Source of the DNA: Hepsetus odoe
Taxonomy: Eukaryota > Chordata > Actinopteri > Characiformes > Hepsetidae
NCBI GenBank assembly: GCA_017165825.1
Contig: CM029378.1
Location: forward strand, 18,135,911 to 18,199,910
Reading direction: 5' to 3'
Length of the DNA: 64,000 bases
The notes below the pieces were generated by a model that saw nothing but the letters and a program-made list of their open reading frames with translations, did not search any database and had not been told where the DNA came from. The translations under genes were made by a program, and so were the position numbers. Shown piece by piece: positions 1-36,311 of the stretch. How positions within the stretch are numbered: position 1 is the first letter of the stretch; every line of letters starts with the position of its first letter.

Positions 1-965
1 GACTGAGGACCATGGCCTCAGATTTAGAGGTGCTGATTCTCATCCCAGCCGCTTCACACTCGGCTGCGAACCGATCCAGAGAGTGCTGAAGGTCACGGCA
101 TGATGAGGCCAACAAGACAACGTCATCTGCAAAAAGCAGTGACCCAATCCTGAGCCCACCAAACCGGACCCCCTCAACGCCCTGGCTGCGCCTAGAAATC
201 CTGTCCATAAAAGTTATGAACAGGATCGGTGACAAAGGGCAGCCCTGGAGTCCAACCCTCACCAGGAACAGGTCCGACTTACTGCCGGCAATGCGGACCA
301 AGCTCTGACACCGGTTGTACAGGGACCGGACAGCCCTTAACAGGGAATCCGATACCCCATACTCCCGGAGTACCCCCCACAGGAGCCCCCGAGGGACACG
401 GTCGAATGCCTTCTCCAAGTCCACAAAGCACATGTAAACTGGTTGGGCAAACTCCCATGCACCCTCCAGGACCCTGCTAAGGGTGTAGAGCTGGTCCACT
501 GTTCCGCGACCTGGACGAAAACCACATTGCTCCTCCTGGAACTGAGGTTCGACTATCCGACGGACCCTCCTTTCCAGGACCCCTGAATAGACTTTCCCCG
601 GGAGGCTGAGAAGTGTGATCCCTCGATAATTGGGACACACCCTCCGGTCCCCTTTCTTAAAGAGGGGGACCACCACCCTGGTTTGCCAATCCAGAGGCAC
701 CGTCCCCGATGTCCATGCGATGTTGCAGAGGCATGTCAGCCATGACAGTCCTACAACATCCAGAGCCTTGAGGAACTCTGGGCGGATCTCATCCACTCCC
801 GGAGCCCTGCCACCAAGGAGCTTTTTGACCACCTTGGCAACCTCGACCCCAGAGATGGAAGAGTCCACCTCTATGTCCCCAGGCTCTGCTCCCTCCTCGG
901 AAGGCATGTTGGTGGAATTAAGGAGGTCTTCGAAGTACTCCCCCCACCGACCCACAACGTCCTGA
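1..965 (-). pseudogene. LINE reverse transcriptase domain, truncated by the window edge
   Basis: On the minus strand this encodes reverse-transcriptase motifs in the expected order: VYMCFVDLEKAFDRVPRG, then GLQGCPLSP (about 258-228), then the catalytic FADDVVLLA at 133-107. The usual motif is GLRQGCPLSP, so one codon seems lost in this copy. The 3' part of the element lies outside the window. Long plus-strand ORFs here (229-480, 630-965) are antisense shadows. Confidence 0.8.
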
Positions 966-992
966 GTCGAGGTCAGAAGCGTACCATCCCCA

Positions 993-2189
993 CTATACAC
1001 TGTGTTGACCGTGCACTGCTTTCCCCTCCTGAGACGCCAGATGGTGGACCAGAATTTTCTTTGAAGCCGTCTGGAAGTCCTTCTCCATGGCCTCTCCAAA
1101 CTCCTCCCATGCCCGAGTTTTTGCCTCAGCAACCACCAGAGCCGCATTTCGCTTGGCCTGTCGGTACCTATCAGCTGCCTCCGGAGCCCCACTGGCCAAA
1201 AAGGCCCGGTAGGACTCCTTCTTCAGCTTGATGGCATCCCTCACCGCTGGTGTCCACCAACGGGTTCTAGGGTTGCCACCGCGACAGGCACCGACCACCT
1301 CCCGGCCACAGCTCCGGTCAGCCGCCTTGACAATGGAGGCGTGGAACATAGTCCATTCAGACTCAATGTCCCCCACCTCCCCCAGGACGTGGTTAAAGCT
1401 TTGACGGAGGTGGAAGTTGAAGCTTGTCCTGACAGGGGACTCTGCCAGACGTTCCCAGCAGACCCTCACGATGCGTTTGGGCCTACCAGGTCTGACCGGC
1501 ATCCTCCCCCACCAACGAAGCCAACTCACCACCAGGTGATGGTCGGTTGACAGCTCCGCCCCTCTCTTTACCCGAGTGTCCAAGACATGGGGCCGCAAGT
1601 CCGATGACAGGACCACAAAGTCGATCATTGTACTGCGGCCTAGGGTGTCCTGGTGCCAGGTGCACATGTGGACATCCTTATGCCTGAACATGGTGTTCAT
1701 TATGGACAATCCGTGACGAGCACAAAAGTCCAATAACAAAACACCACTCTGGTTCAGATCGGGGGGGCCATTCCTCCTAATTACGCCCTTCCAGGTGTCA
1801 CTGTCATTACCCACGTGAGCATTGAAGTCCCCCAGCAGAACGATGGAGTCACCAGGAGGGACGCTCTCTAGCGCCCCCTCCAGAGACCCCAGAAAGGGTG
1901 GGTAGTCCAGAATGCTGTTTGGCGCATAAGTGCAGACAACACTAAGGACCCGTCCCCCGACCCGAAGGCGGAGGGCCGCCACCCTCTCATCTACCGGGGT
2001 AAACCCCAATGTACTGGCCCCAAGCCGTGGGGCAATAAGTATGCCCACACCTGCTCGGCGCCTCTCACCGGTGGCAACTCTAGAGTGGAAAAGAGTCCAG
2101 CCCCTCTCAAGGAGACTGGTTCCAGAGTCCAAGCTGTGCGTCGAGGTGAGTCCAACTATATCTAGCTGGAACTGCTCAACCTCGCGCAC
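993..2189 (-). pseudogene. LINE endonuclease domain (APE type), broken
   Basis: About 398 codons are open on the minus strand. Visible motifs are VVCTYAPN, LLGDFNAHVGN (the catalytic Asp/Asn block) and STDHHLVVSW (the terminal His block), as in AP-endonuclease-like LINE nickases that cut the target site. A TAG at 2193-2195 lies in frame just before the first usable codon. The frame then stops near 993, where the polyprotein should continue into the reverse transcriptase. It is therefore a fossil fragment of one polyprotein, not a host gene. Confidence 0.85.
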
Positions 2190-2689
2190 TAGCTAAGGCT
2201 CCTTCCCCACCAGAGAGGTGACGTTCCACGTCCCTAGAGCCGAGGATCGGACTGCCAAGGCCCCCGTTTTTTCGGTCACCGCCCAGCTCACAACGCACCC
2301 GACCTCTTTGGCCCCACCCACAGGTGGTGACCCACATTGCCTCTTCGGGCTGAGCCCGGCCGGGCCCCGTGGGTGAAGGCCCGACCACCAGGCGCTCGCC
2401 AGCGGGCCCCACCTCCAGGCCTGGCTCCAGAGGGAGGCCCCGGTGACCCATGTCCGGGCGAGGGAGAACGTCTTCCAAAGTTTTTATTCATCATAAGAGG
2501 TCCTCTGAACTGCTCTTTGTCTCTTCCCTCACCTAGGACCTGTTTGCCTTGGGTGCCCCTACCAGGGGCATAAAGCCCCCGACAACATAGCTCCCAGGAT
2601 CATTGGGACACGCAAACCCCTCCACCACGATAAGGTGGCGGTTCAAGGAGGAGATCTTCAGACATTTTTAAGGTTATTTGACCTTTTAT

Positions 2690-3400
2690 CTAAAACCATG
2701 GGCATCAATAAAGAGTTTCCCCCTTTTCCTAGCTATAAAACAACATCCTCTATCCTTTTATGAGTGTGTATGTGGGAATCTGCTTTTGTGAGATCAGACA
2801 CAGATTTTGCAGGAGAAACGTCTTAAAATGGATGTCCCGGTTCATCCCATAGGTGTTCAGTTTGGTTGAGTTCAGTGTTCTTTGTAGGCCACTAGAGTTC
2901 CTCCACACAAACTTGCCAAGCCATGTTCAATTTGTGCACATGGGCACAATCATGCTACAACCGGAAAGGGCCTTCCCCAAACTGCTGGAATAATGTAATT
3001 GTCTAAAATATCTTATATATTGCATCACTCTTCACTGGAACTAGGTGTCCTAGCTCAAATCCTCAGGCCATTCTTTCCATCAAACTCTTGTCCCTTTGCA
3101 TTGGTAGGGTTCTCTCGCTGTCTGCCAAACTCATTCAACAACTAATCTGCAAGAAAGTCAAGTTTCCACTGCTCCAAAGCCTAGCAATGCCATTATACCA
3201 GTCCAGCCTGATGCTTGGCATTTTGCATTGTGATCCTGCTTGTGCAGCTGCTTGGCCATGGAAACTCATTTAATAATGATATCAGCACAGACAAGTACTA
3301 ACGTTGTTTCCAGAGACAGTTTGGAACACTAATGATGCTTCAGCACTTGTGTGGTCCACCACATCATAGCTGAGCTGTTATTGCTCATAGATCACATACT
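2690..3400 (-). mobile_element. Degraded Tc1/mariner-like transposase remnant
   Basis: The complement of this stretch follows the nucleotide sequence of a widespread fish Tc1-like transposase. Recognisable blocks correspond to the HGRAAA-type segment (about 3235-3265), the ARRHW..EQWK-type segment (about 3160-3190) and the FQHD-type catalytic segment (about 2930-2960). No reading frame stays open for long, and indels are frequent. I recognised it from remembered family sequence, not from an intact ORF. The inverted-repeat ends were not located. It abuts the LINE at 1-2655. Confidence 0.65.
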
Positions 3401-5796
3401 AGAATAGGATGATTCATATTCCAGTTTTGTAATGGTCAGACTGTTAGGGCTTTAGATTAATCCATAAATTTTCACATCGCAGGGCACTATTAAAGTTTGT
3501 AACAATGGGTTTCATTTTTTAAAATGCTACAGCAGTGGCAACATAATGAAATGTATTATTATTGTGATAAATTACCTCACATTACATTGCAATATGCACA
3601 ATATGCAAGGCACAGGCTAAATAGCAGGCTTGCAAAGTAGGCCACTTACTTTTATCCTTTTTCGAACTGGAAAATAACCTACTTTTGTACCTGCTGTTAC
3701 TGCTAAGGATGGGTTTATGTCATGAGCAGTTGAGCACGACAAGTAACATGGAACCTTTTCCCACTTCTTTTGCTTTTACACGATTCATGAGTTAAAAAAA
3801 AGTGTTTTCCTCATGCGTCATGCTGCTTACCGCAAACAGACAACAATAGACTCAACATATAATAGTCGCTCATTTTACATGTGGCTAGTTAACTTCTGTG
3901 AAGGCTACTTTTAATGCAGTCTGAACACTGGCATACCACACACACATAGGATTCATAGCTGATGGGGGGACACATCCCAAACCACGGCATTCGGTCACTT
4001 AGATGACCCAGAAAGAGTCTATAGCTATGAGGAAGATTTCTTCACCTAGTTACTGCAGTGTTGTGTCTCTCAGATGGCCTCTAAGCCACTGGGGAAAGTC
4101 AGTTAAAAAAACAATCAAACAAACAAACCAACAAACAAAGATAAAAAGCATGCTTACGTGTCCAAACCCAATTGCAAGAGAATGTTGTGCAGACCTGCTC
4201 GATTAGTAATGGGACATCTATGCATGATTTGACAGTGCTGGTATTGGGTGCACTGATTCAAACCTATTTCTGCCTGAAGTATGCAAATAAAGGTATGATG
4301 TGTGGACTGAAGTAATAAAACAGAGATGATACATTTGAAGATTTTTGCTTCTCATTTCTCACCTACTGAGTAATATCTAGGTCAGCATTTTAAGCCTCTC
4401 TCAGTATAATACAGTTTTGCAGTTGAGATGGCCTACTGGGATCCTACCCAGCCCTCAATACCGATACACACTTTTAGATGATGACAGAAAGTAGCGTTTG
4501 GCTTTTCTCCTCATTGCAGGCACTGGCAGCCCCAGCTAGTCACGGAGACATGGGGGTGTTAGAATTGTTTAAAAATAGCACAGATGACTTTTTATCCAGA
4601 GTCTAATTTTCAGCTTAGGTAATTATGATTAAATGCTTTTTGCAGGCCTTGTGAAAGTGACTACATCTCCGGTGCTTCTGATGCAAAGTTTTGGTAAAAT
4701 GGCATGAAGTGAAAGTAGGCACACATCCTGCAGAGATTACACAACTTTAATCATTTTGACACACAGCTACTGTATATTTGATTGATTTAACTAATTGAAA
4801 AAAAAGCCCCACAACTGTGGCTTGGGAAAAATTCCTTGTTGAGAAAGTGAAAGTATAAGCAAATATTCTTATCATTGTGACACACAGCACAGCACAGCAC
4901 AAAGTGACACAGTGATATGTGTTAAAGTGATTCTTTGGGTAGCGCTATCACAGCAAGAAGATTCTGGGTTTGATATCCTGTCAGAGAGGCCTGACACTTT
5001 TCTCTTTGGCGTGTGTATGTTCTCTCCAGGTCTGTGTGGGGTTCCATCATGCTTACTTTCAGCTTAATGACATTAAGTGAATTTGAGATGCTAAGCTGCC
5101 CTTGACTGTGAGAGTTTTTGAATATAATAGACTGATTTTTTCTTCCCCGTGCACCCTTTGGGCACTGGGATGGGCTTCAACACCCTCCAGAAGGTTAACA
5201 AATGGATGTAAACTTTTGCATCTGAGTATACAGCTTACTATTATTTGCAAGCATGTTGTCTGTTTTTTTTTAATTGACATATTTTCTAATTGCTGGATAC
5301 CCTTTTCAAGAAAATGCTGAATGAGAGGCAATAATACATTCATTCAATAAAGGAACAATTCCAGCCTGAATATTTAAAACACTCACTGTGTGTAAGTTTT
5401 TTTTAAGTAAAAATGTTTAGTGCATCAATTAAAAATATTTTTAGTTATTTTTTGTAGCGGCTTTGTCAAACACTGCCACCAGCGTCTCAGTTTAACAGCA
5501 CTAAAATGTTCGCTTCCAGCTGCGGCAATAACTCTTTTAATATAGACAGTAGATCACAGATCATTAGAAATGCTATCATTAATTACACTTCTCTAAAGAA
5601 ACCTCTCCAGTTGAGTATTTTCAGTGAAAATTATTATTTTTCAATTTCACAGAGTGAACGTTATTTTAGTATGTCACTGAATATCTTAATGTCTTAATTA
5701 TCTTAATAAGTCTTGATTATCCTCTTTCCTAACAAGGAATCATTGAACCCTTACCTCTCAAATCCTCATTTTCTAACTCTTTCAGTCCAGCGTATG
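3400..5796. other. Intergenic DNA upstream of grid2ip
   Basis: AT-rich unique-looking DNA with no supported exon. The short ORFs here (for example 5059-5343 minus and 5506-5697 plus) have no recognisable domain, no splice context and low-complexity composition. Exons for a long delphilin isoform carrying an extra N-terminal PDZ domain would be expected upstream of 6128, but none was seen here. Confidence 0.5.
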
Positions 5797-5852
<56 letters not shown>

Positions 5853-5896
5853 CTCTCTCTCTCTGTCTCGCTCTCTCTCTCTCTCTCTCGCTCGCT
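5797..5896. repeat. (CT)n microsatellite
   Basis: About 100 bases of nearly pure CT dinucleotides with a few TT, CG and GT interruptions. It lies about 110 bases upstream of the TATA-like box of grid2ip. The 75-residue Leu/Ser ORF across it is an artefact. Confidence 0.95.
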
Positions 5897-6004
5897 CATT
5901 TGCAAATCTGTTGGATTTTCTCCTCATTATGCAGCACTAAGCTTCTCCAGGTCACTGTGGTCTAGCTGTGCTCTTGACAGTTTGCTGCTGATGAGTTCTG
6001 TTAA

Positions 6005-6010
6005 TATAAA
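6005..6010 (+). promoter_or_regulatory. TATA-like box for the short-form grid2ip transcript
   Basis: A TATAAA lies 118 bases before the short-form start codon at 6128. This spacing fits a transcription start near 6035 and a leader of roughly 90 bases. The CT tract just upstream could contribute to the promoter. This is inferred from position and motif only; no transcript evidence is available here. Confidence 0.4.
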
Positions 6011-6106
6011 GACCTCCTGCTCAGCAGCTCTAGAACTGAGCACAGAGCTGTTATACATACATACACATATAGGTGCCTTCTCAATCTTCCATCTGATACA
6101 AAATTA

Positions 6107-6118
6107 ATGGCAGCCTAG
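6107..6118 (+). promoter_or_regulatory. Minimal upstream ORF in the grid2ip leader
   Basis: ATG GCA GCC TAG encodes Met-Ala-Ala-stop and ends nine bases before the delphilin start codon. Very short upstream ORFs this close to a start can lower translation of the main ORF. It matters only if transcription starts upstream of 6107, as the TATA-like box suggests. Confidence 0.4.
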
Positions 6119-6127
6119 AAGAGAAGG

Positions 6128-32761
<26,634 letters not shown>

Positions 32762-33968
32762 GAAGACACCTTACAATTGCCGCTGCTCTCCAGGGACAAG
32801 AGCGTCCATGTGCCAAGACCTCCACACAACAACACTGGAAGCAAAGAGCTCAATCTTAGATTAATTGTTTGACATAGATATATAAAAAGTTTACCTTCGA
32901 CATGAAGAATATATATTTTATACAACTCTATACAGCCATTCAGGCAAAACTGTCAAATTTATGAACATATGTTAACATATGTTATTTATTCTAAATGAAC
33001 ATGGTTTGTATCATCCAGAATGATTAACATATAAAGTTTCTATGAATTATTCAGAATAATACAAAACAGCTCAGATTTCCAGCATCAACAAAGAATGCCA
33101 AGAATGTAATGAGACTGTCAGCACTTTAGGTTTCCTTCACCCACAGCTGATGGCTTTGTGCTCGGCTGTTCAGTATGATTCACTCTACTGACCAAAAGCG
33201 TACTAGTCTCATGCAGGCAGGCCACTGGACGGGCATCTGTCATCAGGATGTCCGATGTGCTTTATCTCAATGAGGAGAGGTTTCTTTTCTGCTCAGCATT
33301 AGTGTTGTCACTGTTGTCCCAGACCGGAGTGCATTGGGCAACGTGTGTGTGTGGTCCAGCTGATCTGTGGCGAAGCTGTGCATGAGAAGCTGCAGTGCGT
33401 GTCATGAAACTGACTGTCATCTATGATTCCTCTTGACGATTTGACGCTGAATGAAAACACATAGGTACAAATGTAGTCTATGAAATGGCACTGTGTTTAC
33501 ATCCTCCGTGTTTTATGTTTACACATCAAAATGATCATGCAGGTTGGCTGACTGCAGGTCATCTTTACACTCCAAGGATTGTTTGATACAGCATTATTAA
33601 TGCCCCTTCCGCCTGATGTCATGTGTTCACAACAATTTACTGTAGCCTACTTATTAATTCCAGATGCATGATTTTACTTATTGCCTATCCTTGTGTCAAA
33701 AAAGCATCTTATTCTAAAAGATAAAAATGACAATTTGCATGTAGCACTGTTTATTTCTGTTAGTGGCATAATAATGTTATAATAATGCAGACCTCAGTCC
33801 ATTTGTTTTCTTTAATCATTTACCTTACCATAAAATTAGTCGTGCTAGAAAGATTGTTTGCGTGAGTAGCAGAGTTATTCTTCTTCCTCGTGCAGTTTTA
33901 TTTGGGCTTTGATTTCTATGGGCCACATATTGCTGCATTTTATTCAGTTGTCTGATTTATATTGCCTG

Positions 33969-33974
33969 AATAAA
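33969..33974 (+). terminator. grid2ip: Poly(A) signal AATAAA of grid2ip
   Basis: The AATAAA lies 1208 bases after the stop codon and is the best-placed signal before the SINE cluster begins at 34110. It predicts a 3' UTR of about 32762-33990. Other A/T-rich hexamers occur nearer the stop, so shorter 3' ends are possible. Confidence 0.6.
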
Positions 33975-34109
33975 CAACCCTACTGACAATCACACGTCAT
34001 GTCTAAATCATTTCTTTAATTGAGTGGTGATCTGCACTACACTAATCATACTCACTCCTCCCCACTCACTGTATAGGCATTATTGTGCAGAAGAACACAC
34101 TGAAAGCTT

Positions 34110-34166
34110 GCTGTGCTGTGACCTCGCAATGACAAGAGTTGTCACTTTCACTTCACTTTTTCACTT
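34110..34166 (+). mobile_element. 3' fragment of a family B SINE
   Basis: GTGCTGTGACCTCGCAATGA followed by a CA-CTTTCACTTCACTTTTTCACTTTT tail matches the 3' end of the family B copies at 34207, 36771 and 54378. The head is missing. Confidence 0.75.
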
Positions 34167-34206
34167 TTACCAAAACTTTGCATCAGAAGCACCAGAGATG
34201 TAGTCA

Positions 34207-34450
34207 CTCCTAGTGGCCTAGTGGTTAGGGCTTTGGCCACATGATTGGAGGATTGGGGGTTTGAACCCCTTCCCAATAGGTTTCTCTGAGGTACCCTTGA
34301 GCAAGGTGCCATCCCCATCACTGCTCCCTGGGTGCTTTCAATAGCTGCAAAGTGTTTGAGTGTGCATGGGTTAAATGCAGAGGTCCAATTTTGTTGTGGT
34401 TCATTGTCTGCTGTGCTTTGACCTCGTAATGACAAGGGCTTTCACTTTAA
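34207..34450 (+). mobile_element. tRNA-derived SINE, family B
   Basis: Head TAGTGGCCTAGTGGTTAGGG with box B GGTTTGAACCCC (34258-34269), then a core TACCCTTGAGCAAGGTGCC, TCACTGCTCCCTGGG, TGCATGGGTTAAATGCAGAGG, and a tail TTGACCTCGTAATGACAAGG ending in CTTTCACTTT. It is a different family from the one at 14831: the heads are related but the 3' ends differ. Confidence 0.85.
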
Positions 34451-35562
34451 AAGAACATTTTCTGACACTCCTTGGACACATTTTCTCTGAGCTGCTAATT
34501 AAGCATCACTTTCACACAATCACAATGTAACAAAGTGGTCGGCTGGTACCGCTACATATTTCTGTGATACTCGTTTAAATACATTTATGTCAGTTTTATG
34601 TATACAGCTCTGTTCATGGCCATCTTCACAACACAGCTTTACAGAATCAGGGTCCAAATGCATATTGAGCAAAGCTCCCAAAAGAAACCTTCGGCAGAAC
34701 CAAAACTCAAAGAGGAACCCATTTTCCTCAGGTTGACATCAAAAAGAAAGAAGTGACATTAATAAAAACATGTCTAATATTAATATTGAAGTAGATTTAA
34801 ACACTGAAGGCAGTACAGATTTATCTTGTGTTTTAAGCCAATAGCAATTATGTTGGTGTTTTGTGTAAGTCCGTGTTGCTTTGGTTATTGGATCCCTGAT
34901 GGTGTAGCTGGTCTGGAGTACAGGTGTGAAGAAGACTGATGATGGCTGATCTGATCTACAGAACAGTAAGCCTAGACAGTGGTTGAGCCGAGCAGGTGGG
35001 TGGCGTTTCCCTTCAGTAAAAAAATTTCATACAGGTGCCCATCATACATGTGGTGAGCAGTGGACCATCTTGGAAAATAGTTACTTTTTAGGTTAATATT
35101 GCAAAAGTTAGGTGAACCTCCTTTTGCAGCTAACCAAGAAGGACAGAGGAAGAATTTAATGCAATGAGGAAACTTTTACTTGAACAGATTGTTGGACAGA
35201 TCGATTACTTATTTATAAGATGTGTTTCCTTTTGCCACTTTTCAGCTCAGTTCAGATAATCCTAGTTTATACTCAATGTGGGACACATTGGTTGTACCTT
35301 GTACCTTGCTTTTTATAGTGTATACTAGTTCTCACCAGTCAGACATCACTACATCATAGTGAACTCATTAAATATTGCACTAGTGAACAGTTAGTGATTT
35401 AAGGCAAGTCTAGGGAAGAGTTCATTAATATTCAGTATCTGTACTTCCGATCCTTTGGAGATCCTTTGAGGCATAACTAATAACTTTGATGTTATAAAAT
35501 TACTTTGATTTTGTTAAAATATGAGGGAAATGAGGGAAGAAAAATCTAAACAAAGTGGGGTT

Positions 35563-35757
35563 TTGGTGGTCTAGTGGTAGGTTACTTGCCTATGAACCAA
35601 TGGCTAAAGAGGTCCCAGGTTCAAATCCCACCTCTAGCACTACCACCACTGGGTCCCTGAGCAAGACCCTTAACCCTGAGTGTCTCCAGGGGGACTGTCC
35701 CTGTAATTAGGACATGGAAGTCGCTCTGGATAAGAGCATCTGCTAAATAATGTAAAG
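35563..35757 (+). mobile_element. tRNA-derived SINE, family A
   Basis: Nearly the same layout as the copy at 14831: head GGTGGTCTAGTGGTAGG, box B GGTTCAAATCCC, core CTGAGCAAGACCCTTAACCC, and tail CGCTCTGGATAAGAGCATCT followed by AAATAATGTAAA. Confidence 0.88.
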
Positions 35758-35974
35758 TGAAGAAAAACTATACAAAAATGACACAAACATACTACAAAGT
35801 TAGCTATGATTTTAAAAACTATTTGGCGGATTAAATTGTCCAGTTTATTTAGACTTTGGGATATTTATTAATGAATGAAACAACAACAGTGACAACTGCA
35901 ATAAAGTATCTGTATCGTTATGAGTGTAACAGTCTTTTTATTGGTATAATATGAAAGGGATTAAAAAATTAATG

Positions 35975-36119
35975 TGGGCAGTGGTGGCCTAGTGGTTAGG
36001 CCACAGGATCAAAAGACTGAGAGTTCAAACCTCCTACCAGTAGGTTGACCTCAGGTACCCCTGAGCAAGGTACTGTCCCCGTCACTGCTCCTCGGGCACT
36101 TTCATAGCTGTATATGACT
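35975..36119 (+). mobile_element. 5' part of a family B SINE
   Basis: Head GCAGTGGTGGCCTAGTGGTT, box B-like GAGTTCAAACCTCC, and core CCCCTGAGCAAGGTACTGTC up to CTTTCATAGCTG. The copy breaks off there, and the palindromic element at 36139 begins about 20 bases later. Confidence 0.82.
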
Positions 36120-36138
36120 ACCAACAGTTTACGCCAGA

Positions 36139-36288
36139 GGAGAAAAATCCTGGTCTAGAAACATTAAATCCACTCCAGGATTTTGCTCCACCTTCACTGA
36201 AAGCCTACTGATGGTTCCAGCTCATCAGAGGCACCAGGGAGTCGGAGCAAAATCCTGGAGTGATCCTTTCTGGACCGGATTCTCCCAA
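36139..36288. repeat. Long imperfect palindrome, MITE-like
   Basis: 36171-36189 (CACTCCAGGATTTTGCTCC) is the exact reverse complement of 36244-36262. Outer segments 36139-36163 and 36266-36288 (GGAGAA..ATCCTGGTCTAGAAA against TTTCTGGACCGGATTCTCC) also pair imperfectly. The whole could fold into a hairpin about 50 pairs long with a loop of about 55 bases. It lies just before tex47 exon 1 and may be a small DNA-transposon derivative. Confidence 0.8.
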
Positions 36289-36311
36289 CTCTGAATTTAC
36301 CATCAGCAAAC

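Larger units (their letters stand above)
1..2655 (-). mobile_element. 5' two-thirds of a broken non-LTR retrotransposon (LINE)
   Basis: Read on the minus strand, this block gives an untranslated leader (about 2655-2190), an APE-type endonuclease (2189 to about 993) and a reverse transcriptase that runs off the window at base 1. The order endonuclease then reverse transcriptase is that of an APE-type LINE. The family resembles the high-copy fish LINE whose endonuclease carries LLGDFNAHVGN. I do not assign a clade. The sequence is GC-richer than its surroundings and has at least one stop and one frame change, so it is inactive. The 5' boundary near 2655 is estimated from where LINE-like sequence gives way to AT-rich DNA. 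Confidence 0.85.

Noticed and set aside
5713..5940. 75-codon Leu/Ser-rich ORF
   Set aside because: Translation of a CT microsatellite.
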